From: Bimuria novae-zelandiae CBS 107.79
Taxonomy: Eukaryota; Ascomycota; Dothideomycetes; Pleosporales; Didymosphaeriaceae
Direction: 5' to 3'
Assembly (NCBI GenBank): GCA_010015655.1
Contig: ML976660.1
Span: 315,401-379,400 of the forward strand
Length of the DNA stretch: 64,000 bases
This document shows positions 47,204-60,400 of the stretch, piece after piece. How positions within the stretch are numbered: position 1 is the first letter of the stretch; each line of letters opens with the position of its first letter. A program made the translations under genes and the position numbers. Below the pieces are notes generated by a model, which searched no databases, had not been told where the DNA came from, and saw only the letters and a program-made list of their open reading frames with translations.

Positions 47204-47205
47204 TA

Positions 47206-47641
47206 ATGGGCGAGGCGAGGATATGCTTCCCCGAAAGCACATCGCCTTGCGCGACCTCGATGATATTGAACCAACACTAAGTCTTATTTTCTTTCCTCTG
47301 AATTAATCTGATTAATACTGTAAATGCAGCTCAGAACAACTCATGATTAGCTATTTACTGGGTGGTTGATCACATGATTAGCCAATTTTAGTTTTATGTG
47401 CGGCCCTCACATCGGAGCGCGCGGGCGATTATTCGCCCGAGCTCCGCTGGTTGAGGACACAGTAACTTACTGTATCAACTTCTCCATTCACATGAGGATA
47501 AAGGAAGCACGGGGAATTTCGCATTTGCTGAAGCGACGAAGATACAAGTACTGCTGGACAAGCTGGCTAAACAGTGAAATGGAAATGTTCTTGCGGCGCT
47601 GTGGTCTCAATCATAGGGTGCAACAAACATTACATTAAAGC
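47206..47641. other. spacer between transposon array and tyrosine-recombinase gene
   Basis: Normal composition. It includes a hairpin GGGCGATTATTCGCCC near 47425 and two CATGATTAGC copies (near 47340 and 47374). An 80-codon plus-strand frame at 47396 has no recognisable content and may be antisense to the recombinase gene's 3' region. Confidence 0.4.
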
Positions 47642-50108
47642 CTAATCTGCCTTGTCTTCCGACAAGTCCAAGTCAATGCTTGGAACGTCCTGTTGTACTG
47701 TTTGCAACGAGTCTAGGTCAATTATTTGAATGTCCTGTTGCAGTGCTCTCTCCCCTCCACATCGTCGTGTCCGTAAGATACCATGATTGCTCTGAAAATG
47801 GTCTATGAGCTCATCCTTCAAATTAAAAAAAGGTAAAGCTTGACATATTGGATGTGGGCAGCCTATTGGTCGGTCTGGATGGTCTTGAAGATGGCCCCTA
47901 ACGTGCCTGTTAAGTTCCGAGTTGCTCATAAAGCGTGGCGGCCAACTCATTGGAGTTGGACGAGATCCAATCGACACCAAAAACCGAAGACAGAACGGAC
48001 AGTGCCCAGGATGTGTTACGATCCCGTAGCGAGAGATGAGTCCACAGAAGGGATCTTTTAAGCTCTCTAGAACCTCGAGCCAATGTTTGCCCTGTGCTGA
48101 CAGTGGAAACATTTCGGCACACTCAAAACAGTACCGCAGGGAGCCAATTTCCAAGTTACATACCCGTAGAAAGGTCTCGGTTTTCAGTGCACACTGCAGA
48201 ACATGGTTGGCTGAACCAGGTTTTTTAACCTCTTGGCAGTAATAGCAGCAGCCGTCTTGATCCTGGGGATGGATGCCAAAGTAGTGAAGCTTGTACGGCG
48301 CCGGGTTTGCTAGTATCATTAATGGTTCAACCGCAGCTTGCAGTATGAGATCTTTCGAGTGCCAAAAATTTTGAATGGCATCTCGTCGAGAAATATCATA
48401 TTTGATATACGCCTATAAATGTCGCGATGGCGTAGGTTGTATGCGCCCTACACGTGGACGGTTATCGACGATGAGATCGCCCAGGGTCTCTTGGGGCGAC
48501 GTATCGAAATGTAACCTCCGAGCGCGGTTGAGTTTCGCTTTCCGGACTCTGCGTGCAAGCTCTCTGTTGGGTGATTTAGGAAATTTAGTCGCCATTTCCT
48601 TGATCTCATCCTCGGTCACCAGTGGAGGGTGTGCGGCCATCCGGCCAAGATGGCTTATCGGAGCTGTGAGATCCCTTGTGTTTGCAATGCTACTCGCAAG
48701 TTCGATGTACTCTCTGTCCTGTGCTTCTCCACGTATGGCACGTTGTGTATCAACAGCTACGGTTGGCGCAATGTATGATTGTCCTGTTTTATCACTGGCA
48801 TGGCCCATCAGTTGCCGTTGTTTGGCTGCGCTTATATGGCCTATTGAACAAGAATTAGTGAATTAGGCTCTTGAGCTTGGGTGGTATGCGTACCATCTAT
48901 TCCGTTTTGAAATCCTCTTCGGAAGCAGTATGCACTAATCGGCTTCTCATATCCGCATCGTCTACCTAGTTCGAGAATTTGGTGATAAAACGAACTGGCA
49001 GCCACAATCTGACCTTTTCGGTGAGGCCGGCCCGTGAACATGCGTAGTATCGACAGATCTTTTTTATCCTCTTTTATAGCGAACCGGTGCGAATTTGAGC
49101 CGATGGGGATCTTTCGTTCCTGCAAGTGTGGCAGCGATAACTCAGTGAAGACATCATCAGCTAATGCTAAAGCAAGAAAGTGCACGACCGGGCAGAACGC
49201 TCTGCGGGACACATGCGTCTCCTCGTAGAGCAGAAGGTTATCCCTGTTCTAGATGAGCCAGGAATCATGAAATTAGCAAAACTCGTGGCACGTACTGATC
49301 TCTCAACTCGCCTCTATATCTTTTGCGATATCGAAGCTGCATCCGTAGTTGATACCGAGGGACACCTTTGTGATAATGGAGTGAAAGCTCCATGTCCCCG
49401 TAGGCAAGACCTTCACCGGAGCCGCGATGGTTGCCAGCCTCGACAAATTCACCGGGACGCAGCCCATAAACCGCCATTATAATCAAGCAGAAGTGATTCT
49501 GCACTATCAACCGCGGATGCGCGTGGCTGTATTCGTCGCACGCCAACCCGAAGAATATCATGTCCTCGACGTACATAGTAACTTGTTTCTGCCTCGAAAC
49601 GGCTTTCGTTTTGGTGTAAAGAGGAAGAATTCTACGGACAAACTTGCGAGCGTCAGCATAGTAGACATAAGAGATTGATCTAGATCGTACGTGATTGACT
49701 CTTTTCACGTCTGCTGTGCTGACACACGTCCTTGTTGATGCTCTGAGTATGGACCTCACCGCGTTGAACTCATCGAGCAAGGTGCCTGTGGTGACAGCCT
49801 TCGAGTAAAGTAGCCGCCCTGTTTCGCTAGTCGAGGCACGCCATTCTAAAAAGAACTCATGGGTTTCCACATCTGGGTGAGTTTCTAGGCCGCATGGTTG
49901 GATCTCATCTCGGAACTCGGCCTCAAACCTTTGTCATAAGTCGACTTTCCATTGCAAGGCGCTTAGATACGTACCGTAACCAGAGGGCTTTGACTCGTTT
50001 CTATTTTTGGAGATGTGATCCGCTCGCAATACTCTCCAATGGGCGGCTGAGTGTTTTTGTGGAGCTTTGTGCCGCGATACGAGCTCGCAGAGCTTCAAGG
50101 CCAGCCAT
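47642..50108 (-). pseudogene. DUF3435-type tyrosine recombinase with C-terminal Cys/His zinc-finger region
   Basis: Exons 50108-49296, 49243-48894 and 48840-47642, with introns 49244-49295 (GTACGT) and 48841-48893 (GTACGC). The start ATGGCTGGCC at 50108 gives MAGLEALRARIAAQSST. Core motifs in order: YVEDMIFFGLACDEYSH, VYGLRPGEF (box I Arg, near 49375), PISAYCFRRGFQNGID (box II, near 48910), QLMGHASDKTGQSYIAPT (Tyr nucleophile near 48770). The C-terminal roughly 220 residues have Cys/His pairs (CYYCQE, CFECAE, CPFCLRF, CPHPICQ ... H). This is the fungal DUF3435 family, which includes Starship captains. It is broken by a frameshift near 50005, a TGA at 49934-49936 and a TAG at 48413-48415 where homologous sequence continues in frame; both stops fit C-to-T change. 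Confidence 0.75.
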
Positions 50109-50782
50109 GGCTTGAGCAGACTCTGGTGCAGGAACGAAAGCAGGACAGTAAAGATTGAGGAGAGGAATCTGGGATAAGAAAGGGGGGAACGGGAGGAAGG
50201 CGCCGAAGGCGCCAAAGGGCACAGGAACTTCCTGCAGACCCGCGGCGCACTTTACCTCTAGAGGATCGGTTTATCATTTCCTTGTTGTCGCTTTTAGGTG
50301 TCGCGTTTCTGATTTTCCTAATCTCACTTCTCTGTTGTATGTATGACTAAGCCCAGCCAGCGGCCTGTCAATGGGAATTCTAAAACCATTTTCAAAATCA
50401 CGGACTTTTGATACCATTCAACGGCTGTTAATCTACTATACTCCCGCATGCAAAGCGGGCGCTCTACCACTGAGCTACACGCCCGATGGAATCTTGATAT
50501 ACAAGATTATCAACAACAAAATAATATCCAGAGCCGTCTGCTCTACAGATACTGCCATAAACTTTCTAACACGCAATTTCCCTAGCTATCATCCCAACGC
50601 TAGCCACTTACTTGGTTCCCAACAGGTACGAAGCCCCACCTCAATCCTTCTCCGCACCTCCTCGGGACGCCTTCCGCGCCTCCATGCCGTGAAACCACCT
50701 AAACCCTTATCGTCCATCCTCGTCCCCGTACCACATAGAAATTCCGTTCTTGCGTCCTTTAAAGTGCAGCACCCGCCCCGCC
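50109..50782. other. intergenic region upstream of recombinase and small membrane gene
   Basis: It contains a truncated tRNA (50441-50484) and the presumed promoters of the divergent genes on each side. The recombinase frame stays open upstream to an ATG at 50222, so its true start could lie there. Confidence 0.4.
50441..50484 (-). tRNA. truncated tRNA-Ala (TGC), 5' two-thirds only
   Basis: The minus strand reads GGGCGTGTAGCTCAGTGGTA, the acceptor 5' strand and D-arm. CCCGC-TTTGCAT-GCGGG follows, a perfect anticodon stem-loop with TGC anticodon. Immediately after, no T-arm (no GTTCGAxTC) and no matching acceptor 3' strand (CACGCCC) appear. It is not an intron case, because both anticodon-stem strands are adjacent. 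This is a broken gene or a tRNA-derived fragment. Confidence 0.6.
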
Positions 50783-51267
50783 ATGGCCCTCGGCACCACC
50801 CTGCCCCTCTGGTCCGCCCTCCTCTTCACCTACCTCGAGCCCCTCCCCCTCCTTTCTTCCTCCTCTACGTATCTAATTAATTCATTTTCCTGCATCCTCG
50901 GCTGGAACGCCGCCTGGAACACCCCCTACGCCGTCATCACCCTTCAACTCCCTACCGCACCCGCACAGCCTATCCCCGACGCCGCGCTCATCCTCTCCTA
51001 CGGCATAGGCAGCCTCTTCCTCGTGCTCGTTGGCGTCGCAATAATATGCACAGCCGTTACACTCGAGCCCGCGTGACGAAGTGGTACTTGCTATGCGCCG
51101 CGGCGGGGGATTTAGGGCACGTGTATGCGAACTGGAAGGGCATGGGTCCCGAGGTGTTCTGGGGGTTTGGGGATTATAACGAGATTATGTGGGGGAAAGT
51201 GGGGATGAGTTTGTTTTTGCATGGGATGAGGGTTGCGACTGTGCTGGGGGTTTTTGGAAGGTGGTAG
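50783..51267 (+). pseudogene. small four-helix membrane protein (DUF7704-like) with a frameshift
   Basis: ATG at 50783. The first part (TLPLWSALLFTYLEPLPLL ... ALILSYGIGSLFLVLVGVAI) has three hydrophobic segments and runs into TGA at about 51074. The second part, in another frame from before 51075 to 51267, gives VTKWYLLCAAAGDLGHVYAN ... WGKVGMSLFLHGMRVATVLG, two further membrane segments. The two halves match the layout of the small fungal integral-membrane family I know as DUF7704, so one base appears lost (or two gained) around 51055-51075. No plausible intron bridges it. It is convergent with the NRPS 185 bp away. A sequencing or assembly error cannot be excluded. The family name is from memory. 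Confidence 0.55.
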
Positions 51268-51451
51268 ATGGGCTTGGGAAAGATACTGTCTGTTGCGTGG
51301 TGACAAGTAATGTATGAGGCGAGTGATACATTATAACTCCTGGAAGACAGATACCGTGAGGAAAAAGCCTGGAATACTCGTAACTCCATGGAAAAAGAAA
51401 ACAGGCCCTTGAACGCCGTGAACACCATAAACCCCAAAGTCCATCACACAT

Positions 51452-54400
51452 CTATCCCACAAGCCCCTCCAACTCCTCCCTAAACCCGACAATCAACCTC
51501 CCCCCTTCCTCAACGCCCAGCATCTCCCCGGGTGCAAAAACGCCCGCATCCAGCTTCCCATCTCTAACCGTAGCTTCAATATCAAGCGCGTACTGTAAAA
51601 GTCAGTTTTACTCTCCCCTTCCGTACCCATACCGGAGAACTCACCATATACGCCCTATTCAGCTTCTCATCTACAAGCCCCTCCATCGGTACCCTAATGC
51701 CCCCGTCGACCTCGAAAATTCTCCCAACCGGCTCACCCCACTTCTCGACCGGCGTAATTCTGATCGAGGAATCAGAATCGGCTTTACCCTCACCCCGCTC
51801 CTCACCAGGCAGTTTCAAAAAATTCACAAAAGTATCAACGGTCACACCCGTCCACTCGCGTACTTCCCACAGCCCCACTGTCGCATTTGTCGGTGCGCTG
51901 AGCTCCTGCAGATCATACTGGATCTGCGCGGCGACCTCGTAGATATCTCTTTGTAACGGTGACGCGACGCGCAAAGGAACGAGGTTGACTGTTGGAATGG
52001 GCGCGACATGGATGTTCGGCAGGGGAAGTGAGCGGTTTGCAAGGTAGATGCCGAGCACGACGTCGTGAGCCGGGGGCGTGCGTGTTAAAGCTGCATAAAG
52101 CTTGGCATATGTGGCGACGAAAACGGCGTGTGTTGTTAGGCCGTGGGCATGCACACGGGACTCGATTGCGGAGATGTTGGGTATGAGGGCGGGCGTGAAG
52201 ATCTCCGTGCGCGTGGTTGGTGGACTGATTGGTTGGGTGAGACGGTGCTGTTGGGGGAGGTCTTTGAGGTAGCTTGTCCAGAATGACTTGCGCTGTTCGA
52301 GCGCAGATGAGGTGGATGTGGCTGTTATGAACTTTGAAAGCACGTCGTGGGGCACTGAAGCTTTGAGGTTATTGCAGAGGTCTTGGAGTTGTTGGATGAG
52401 GAGCGGAAGACTGACGCCGTCGTAGAGCGCGTGGTGAATTTTCAGTTTCATGTCCCATGGAGCGGACGTGGCGGATCGGGAGACGAAGAGGTGAACATAT
52501 GGCTGCTTCGCCGTAGTCTGGGCCTTCAAGTTGACTAGCCCCTCATCCGCATGACCGGTGAAGTTCGTCACACTTGCGTCAATGTTGCGCATGGTGACTT
52601 GGACATACGTCGTGTGCTCTTTGTTGGTCGCGAAGAAAGACGTTCGCAGTATCGCGTTCTGGGTAACGACCATCGTCCAAGCCTGCTGGATAGCCTCAAA
52701 GCTCACCGTTCCCTCAATGCGGTAGTCGAATTCCGGGTAGAACATATTTCCTTGCGAATTAAGCCACATCGAAAGCATGTAGGTTTGGCCAGCCGTTGCA
52801 GGCAGTATGCTCTCCACATCCGCTTCCTTGATGCCGGCTCCGTTTAGAACGGCAGCTCGATCAATGCCAGATAGGATCCCTTCCAAGACAGCATCGATGT
52901 TATCGTCTTCGCTGCCGGCGTCCGGTTCCCGTTCGGCCACGATCCGCGCCATCCCTTCCACAGTACCAACCCTCAGCATCTCGCCCACGCTGAGTATAAT
53001 GCCACGCTTACGAAGGAGTGAAGCGACTTTGATAGCGCTGATAGAATCAAGCCCGATGTGGAAGATCGTCATGCCTGCAGTGATCTCGTCCTCGGGTGTC
53101 TGCGAGACAAAAGTAAGGACCTCCCGGATGATGCCGGCAGTGGGCGACGCCGAGCGCTCTGCTCCTTGCTGTACCGCCTTGGAATCAGCTTGCTCCATGC
53201 TCTCGACCACATCATTCACGAAAGCCGGCAAGCCACAGACCGACGTCCCATCCGCAGCGAAGTCGATGACTCCAGCGTCAGGCTGAGTGACGATAGCCTC
53301 AAGCGCACTATCAAGCCTAGCCAGTAACTCTTTTGCACCCTCTTCATTAAAACCCTCCTCTTTAACCGCACATCGCCAGACTAACTCATCCCCAACAACT
53401 TCCATCTCCACGCAGACAGGGTATTCGACATCGCTCCGACCCTGAATGCTCTCGTATAGCTTCTCCGACTCTTCGCCTTCATTATCTAAACTTTTCTGAT
53501 AAATAAACAAACTCTGTAACAAGCTCCCTTGTGCTCCAGCCAAAGCTAATGCTTTACGAAGCGGGAAATGCTGCCACTGTGCAATACTCGAGAAGTTGTC
53601 TTGAACGTACTGCAGCATCTCACGACGGGTGCCATGCAGAACCGTCCGAATAGCGACTGTGTTCATCGTAGGGAAGAGGAGCTGAGCCCTCGTCTCGTCG
53701 TCGCGGCCGGATAGGACGGAGCCGAAGGTTACGTCTAGTGACTTCGTGTAGGACGCAATGGTCGCTCCGTGGACGGTTTGACCGAGGGTCTGCAGCGTGA
53801 TGTTGTGCTTCTTTGCGAAGGACGTGATGACGGAGAGGTATACATGGCTGCTTCGTTGCTTTCGGTGGACTGACTGCGGAGAAGCGGAGGGACGGCTTGG
53901 GAAGTGGGCGGGCTTCGCACCGGAGAGATAATCGCGCCAAAAGGCGGCGGCATCTGCACCCGAGGTCGTAAGTATCTCATGGAGGGCAGGCTCGTAGCTT
54001 GGACGTGGTTGGAAAGTGCCAACGTATGCCTGATACACGTCGGAGTGCAGAAGACCGAGCGACCAGCCATCGTACAAGGCGTGGGCTATTGAGAGTACCA
54101 GATATGTCTTTTGCGGTGACTGAATAAGGCGGACGTGGAAGAGAGGTTGTGAGCTACCCCTAGCTATCATCTCCTCTTTGATATCGTCGAAGATGAGAGG
54201 AAACTTGGGCTCACGATCAAGCTGTGTAGATCTCCAGAAGTCGTGCGGCTCGTAATGCACAACTTGCGCGTGGGAAAAGTCGATGCCCGGATCATCCACC
54301 GGGACAAATGATGTGCGCAGGATAGGCGACTTCTTAACGACTTCTGTCCACGCCTCCTTCAGCAGCTCTATATCGACACCAGACTGCAGTTCCAGCACGT

Positions 54401-57400
54401 CGTGATTGTAGTACCTCGTATACTCTGAGGCAATCATCTCCGCCACCATTGCATCTTGCAGAGGCGTCAGCGGCAAGACCTGTTCCAGGCCTTCGATCAA
54501 CCCACGCCGCTTAAGATAACTTTCGAGCCGTTTCTTGTTAGCTTTATAGATCATATCCGAAGATCGTCCGTCTTTCTTTCCGTTACCGACGGAGATGTGT
54601 TGCACCATATTAGCGATGTTTAGATTGCGCATGATACCGCTGACGGGAAGTTCGATTCCATGCTTCTTTAACTTAGACGACAGCTTGATGGCGTCAATGC
54701 TGTCCAGGCCAAGTTCAAATATGGAAGTATTTGGAGCGACTTGTTTAACTTCGACCCCAGAAAGCTCGGCGACTTCTTCGCGGATGGTGGTGGCGTGGCT
54801 GCTCCACTTGAAGTTTTCCATAATATCGGTGATGTTGGATGAATTGGGCTTCATGCTGATGATTCGGCCGGTTGTATCCTCTTCATCTCCCGTGACAAAT
54901 GTTTCCACGGCCGTATCAGGCTTCTCAATGGCTTCCCGTAAAGCTTCTTCATAGCGTTCAAGAAGCTGCGTTGCCATCTCTAAGTCCATGGCGTGGCTTT
55001 GCGCAACCAGTGTCAATATCAGTGCTCTGCTACAGCTCTGCTCGACCTCGATAGCAAGAGGATAGTCCGCATCAGCTCCACTATCCTGCAATGTCCATAG
55101 TTCATTTTTCGTCCATTCCTCATCTCCTCCGGCAACTTGATATACGAACAAAGCATCGAACAGGGGCTGGTTCGGACCTCGCTTCATCCACTTCATGATG
55201 TCTCTCAGTGGGGTATGCTGGTATGGTTGCGCAGCAACATTGAACTCATGCGTCTTTTTGACGAGCGAAGACCAAGTTTCGCGCGATTTGGCGTGGTATT
55301 GGTACGGTATCGTATTGAACAGGGGCCCGATGACTTTGTCTGCGCCTTCAAAGTCGATGCTGCGCCCGGAAACGACCATTCCCAGTGTTATTGTGGTCCC
55401 AAGGTATTGGTGAAGCACACCGGTCCAGCAAGCTTGCGCGATGGCTTGTGCCGTTACATTGAGTTTTCGTCGGGTCTCATCGAGATCCACTAGATCCTGT
55501 ATCTCCCTGGTGAATACAACCGGTCCGTCGCTGCCTCGTTCGGCGATAGTCGGGAGCAGCTTGAAGTGATGATCCGCAAGATGCTGCTCCCAGAATTGTT
55601 TTGCTTCAACCGTAGGTCGCAACGGGCCGTACGCGAGGGCCGAGTGAAACGCGGGGCCACTCTCGATCTTGCGGTCATTGTAGGCATCCCACACCGCCTT
55701 GAAGACCAAGTTGATGCTGTTTCCGTCGTAGAGCCCGTGGAAGATGTGCAGTACCAGCAATCCACTTTTTGGTGTCTCAACCACAAGCACCTCCAGCGGC
55801 CGCTTGATATGCGTCCGATTGAGCTGTACCAAATTCTCCCTTCTCTTACCAAGATAGTCTTCTATGTCGTCGTCTGGTGAGAGCGTAAATTCCTCAAAGG
55901 AAAGCTCAGCCTGCCGAAGTGCAGCCTGCACAAAGCCGTCATCCGTATTCACGAAGACCGTCCTCAGTATCTGAATCGATGAGAAGACCTCATGCCAAGC
56001 ACCTCGCAGCTTCGTGATGTCAACATCCTTACGGAGCTCAAACCGGAAGCTATTGAAGTAAAGCCCATGCTCGCTTTCTAGAGACCGGGCAATCATGCCC
56101 TGTTGCAACGGCGTGCAAGGCGCCAGTGCTTCGACATTCCGGGAATCCATGAACAGCGTCTCCGCCACAGTCCGTCTGTGCCGATGTTGCACTGCTGTGA
56201 TCGCTTGCTGCGCCGAGATAACAGAGCCTTGGTCATCAGCTGCGAAGGATTTATCTGACAGCGCCTTCGTAAGACGGCGAACAGTCGCATGCCTCAAAAG
56301 CACAGAAGCTGCAGCTTTTAGGAATCCAGCTTGCTTCAGTGCTCTCGAAACACCGATCACAGAGATAGAGTCCATGCCTAATTCGAAAAAGCTCGCGTCT
56401 TTGCTAAAGTCGTTCTCCGTGATACTGAGTGCATCCCTAAAGACATCTCGGATCCGCTCCTCCTGTATCGTCCACTTATCGTCTTTCGCTTGTGTACCTG
56501 ACGAGAGTAGTTGTAACTCGTTGACGGACAACGCCTCGTACATCTCCTTCAGCTTCCTCACCTCGGCTTTGTTGTTAGCGGACAGAGGCATGGTCGTAAG
56601 AGCGACAAAGTGCGTAGGCACCATATACGGCGGTAGCTTCTCTTGACAAGCCTCTTTCACCTTCCACAAATCGCGGACCTTCTCGAGCAAGATCTTTGGC
56701 TCGCCTCGTGTGCCGGATCCGACCACGATAAAGGACACGAGTTGCTCTTTCTGCTGCTTGGGATGCTTCAAGACCAAAGTGGCGACATCTGCAACCGTGA
56801 TACCGCATTGCTTGATGACGGAATTGATCTCGCCGATTTCGAGCCGCTGGCCGCGCAGCTTGACCTGGTCGTCCGCCCGGCCAAGGAAGTCGAACGTGCC
56901 GTCGTGTAGTATCCGGACCAGATCGCCCGTGCGATAGACTCGCTCGTTGAAGCGATCTAGTTGAGCAAATCGCTCCTTAGTCAGATCCGGCCGGTTCAGG
57001 TATCCTTTTCCGACCAGCTTGCCTGACACGCAGAGCTCCCCTACTCCGCCTCGCAAGACTGGGATGTCCGTGCCTGGTCGCAGAACATATGAGCCCACAT
57101 TGTCGAACTGCGGACCAATGTTGGAGGGCTTCCCATTCGCCGGAACGCGGGGATACATAGTGCAACCGATAGTAGCCTCGGTCGGACCATAGCCGTTGTA
57201 GATGACGCTCTTCGGTCCCCATACGTCAAGAATCTCCTGTGTGAGACTCTCACCACCAGTGATGAACACTCCCTTGCACAGGGTCGGTACATCATGGGGA
57301 TGAAGGATCCGAGCCAGACTCGGCGTTAAGTCGATATGTGTAATCTGGAGTGTTCGGATTGATGCAGCGATGTCTTCGAAAATAAGATCTCGCGGTGCAG

Positions 57401-60400
57401 ATACCACGCATATGCCGACTGACCAGCTCCAGTATTGCTCAAGTACTGAAACGTCGAAGTGGAAGGAAGCGAACTGGAGCCAGCGTGATTTGTCGTCCCA
57501 GTGGCCTGAAAACAGGCGTTTGAAAGCGAGCATTGCCTGCACGGCATTCTCATGTGTGAGCTCACACCCTTTTGGCGTGCCGGTTGTACCAGAAGTGTAC
57601 AGACAGTAACTCCGATCTTGCGGGCCGATATCCCGTTGCAAAGTAGGCTTCTTCGGCGATGTAGACTGCCAATCGACCTCATCGAGGTTCAGAACCAACG
57701 ATTTTGTGTTCTCTTTGAAATTGGCAGATTGAGTAGCCATAGAAAGCGCCACTGGTGCCCCGGAATCTTGCAGAATGAAAGCTTTTCGAGCACTCGGGGC
57801 TCCAGGATCTAGTGCGACAAATGCGCAGCCAGCTTTAAGTATCCCCAGTATTGCGAAAGATGCCTCAGGGCACTTGTCGAAGCACACACCTACCAATCCA
57901 CCCGGTTGCACGCCCTGCGAGATGAGAAGGTTCGCGATCCTATTCCCTTCACCGTCGAGCTCTGCGTACGTCCATTTCCGGCTCTTGTAAGCACCAAGCT
58001 GCAGGGAGGTCGCAAACTCGAATGCAATGCGGTCTGGGTACTGAGCTGCGGTGTGCTCGAGAAGCTCATGTAGCAGCTTGACTTCGGAAGGAATCGTTGG
58101 AGTATTCGCAGGCGTGATTGAGTACAGCTCAGGCTGGAACGCTTGCGTGTCCGAACGTGGAAAGATAAACTGCTGCAGCAAGAAGTCCAGTTGGTCCAGA
58201 ATGAGCGAGGCTTGCTCCTTGGGTATGACATGAGGCAAAAACGTCAACCGGAAATCCAGCCGCCCATCTTTCGGCTCCAACTCGATTGATAGGGGGTACT
58301 CGATAGTCGCTCGCTCATCCACAACCGCCCAGGGCGCGTCTTTCTCATCCTCGCTTGCAAACTTCTGGAACGCGAATATGGAGTCGAATAGTGGTTCGTT
58401 AGGGTAGCCCATTAGCTTCTGTATTCGATTAAGCGGTGTAAACTGATGCTGTTGGATCTCTGCGTTCAGTGACATGACCTCTCCCAGCAATTCATCTTGT
58501 CGATCTGAAACGTTGCAAGCAAAGGGCACAGTGGTGATGCAAGGAAAGACTGCGGCTTCCGCGCCGTCGAAATTTCGCCCAGACAAGACAACACCAAATG
58601 TGACAGCGGACTCGCCTACGTAAGCGGACAAGAGACTTGCCCAACTGGCGAGGCCTGCAGATTGAAGACTGATGTTGGAGGCTCTGCATCCTGCATTCAG
58701 TTCTTCCAGCGTCCGTGTCGATGACTTGACGAGTACGGATGGCAGGGCTGCATCGTACCGACGAGGGGATACATTGGGGGAGCGCGTTGGGGCCGCTATC
58801 TTGCCTAGTTGTTTCCAGAAGCTCTCCGAGGTGGCCTTCTCGTCCTTGCTTAAATGAAGGATAGTTTCGATGATCGGGTCTAAGGGGGCCGCAACAATAG
58901 CGTTGCCGTTGTATGACGCTACGATATCGTAGAAGAGAAGTTGTAAGCTCTGAGCATCGAAAAGAGCATGTAAGATGGCGAGGTCAAGGCATATGGTCTT
59001 GCCTAACTTGTTCACTCGTACACGCCAAGGTGGTAGATGCAGGTGCTTTGCCGCTTCCTGCGCAGACTCGCGGAGCCAATCTTCAGTTGGGCACGGATGT
59101 GCCTGGCTCTCTTGCCAATTCGAAAGCACAGTTTCCTGTGCATAGTGAAGCATGGCGAAGGATGTATTGCCATCCTTGACATGCGCAAAGCCCGTACGCA
59201 GCATTCGATGCTTCTGAACCGTCGCTTGCCATGCGTCCTTCAGTCGGTCCTGATCGATGCCATCGACCAAGTGCAGGCGGAGATAGTTGAAGTAAAGTCC
59301 GCCTTCCTTCGCAATGAACTGTGATAACATGCCGTTCTGCAAAGGCGTACAGGGCCGTATCGCCTCAAGCTGCTTGCCAGTCGCAGCACAGATACTTTCG
59401 GCTTCCGTCCTGTTCTTTCTATCAAAGGCTTCAAAATCGAATCCTTCTACTGTTAATCGTCGAGGTTCAGAGGAGCGCTCAAGATGTGCAGCAATGTCCT
59501 TGCAGTTCATGTACCTCATGACATCCGTCGCATTCGCCTGCAAGCCTTGCTTGCGGAGCGCCGCTGCGACCTGGACGGCGCTGATGCTGTCAAGGCCGAG
59601 CTGGTGGATTGTGGTCGACGATTTAATGTCACCGGGTGGGGTTCCGGAAAGTTTGGCGAAGACGTCGCGGATGCAGTTCTCGCGCTCACTCCACTGGTAG
59701 TTCGCGGTCCCCTCTCCAGCATCGCCCAGGCCTGCGTCTTCGGTTGATTCCCGGAAGATGCTTGTGAGAGCTTTCTTATCTTCCTTGCCCGCTAGGGACT
59801 TGGGAATCTTGTCGATGAAGAGGAAAAACTGTGGAACCATATAAGATGGCAAATTATTTTTAGCGTTTTGTTCGACCGCGAGCCTCAGTTTAGCCTGCTC
59901 AACATTGTCTGCTGGATGCCGGGTGACGAGGAATGTGACAAGCTGGTCCTTTTGCTTGTCGTCCTTCTTCAGGATCTGCGTAGTCACGGCTGCTATAAAC
60001 TCGTCGCTATCCTTGAGCGTAGTATTGATCTCGCCTAGCTCAACTCGCAGACCTCTAATCTTCACTTGGTCATCGGTGCGCCCAAGGAATTCGAAGTTGC
60101 CGTCAGCCAACATGCGAACCACATCGCCGCTTTTATAGAATCGCTGTCCGTATTTGTGCAAAAACTTCTCTTCTGTTAGCTGCGTTTGGCCATGGTATCC
60201 GCGCGCAAGTTGAGCACCGCCAATGTACAGTTCGCCGACACCGAATGCTGGCACCAGTCGTTTACCTTGAGGCGAAAACACAGCGAAGGATGTTGTTGGG
60301 AATGGTCGACCAATGACCGAGGTCTTGATCTCTGGTGCAGTGGGGAAGATTGTGGTGCAGAACGCAGCTTCGGTGGGTCCGTAAGAATTGACGCATGCCC

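Noticed and set aside
47396..47638. 80-codon plus-strand gene
   Set aside because: No motif or neighbour support; ends just before the recombinase stop on the other strand and may be untranslated sequence.
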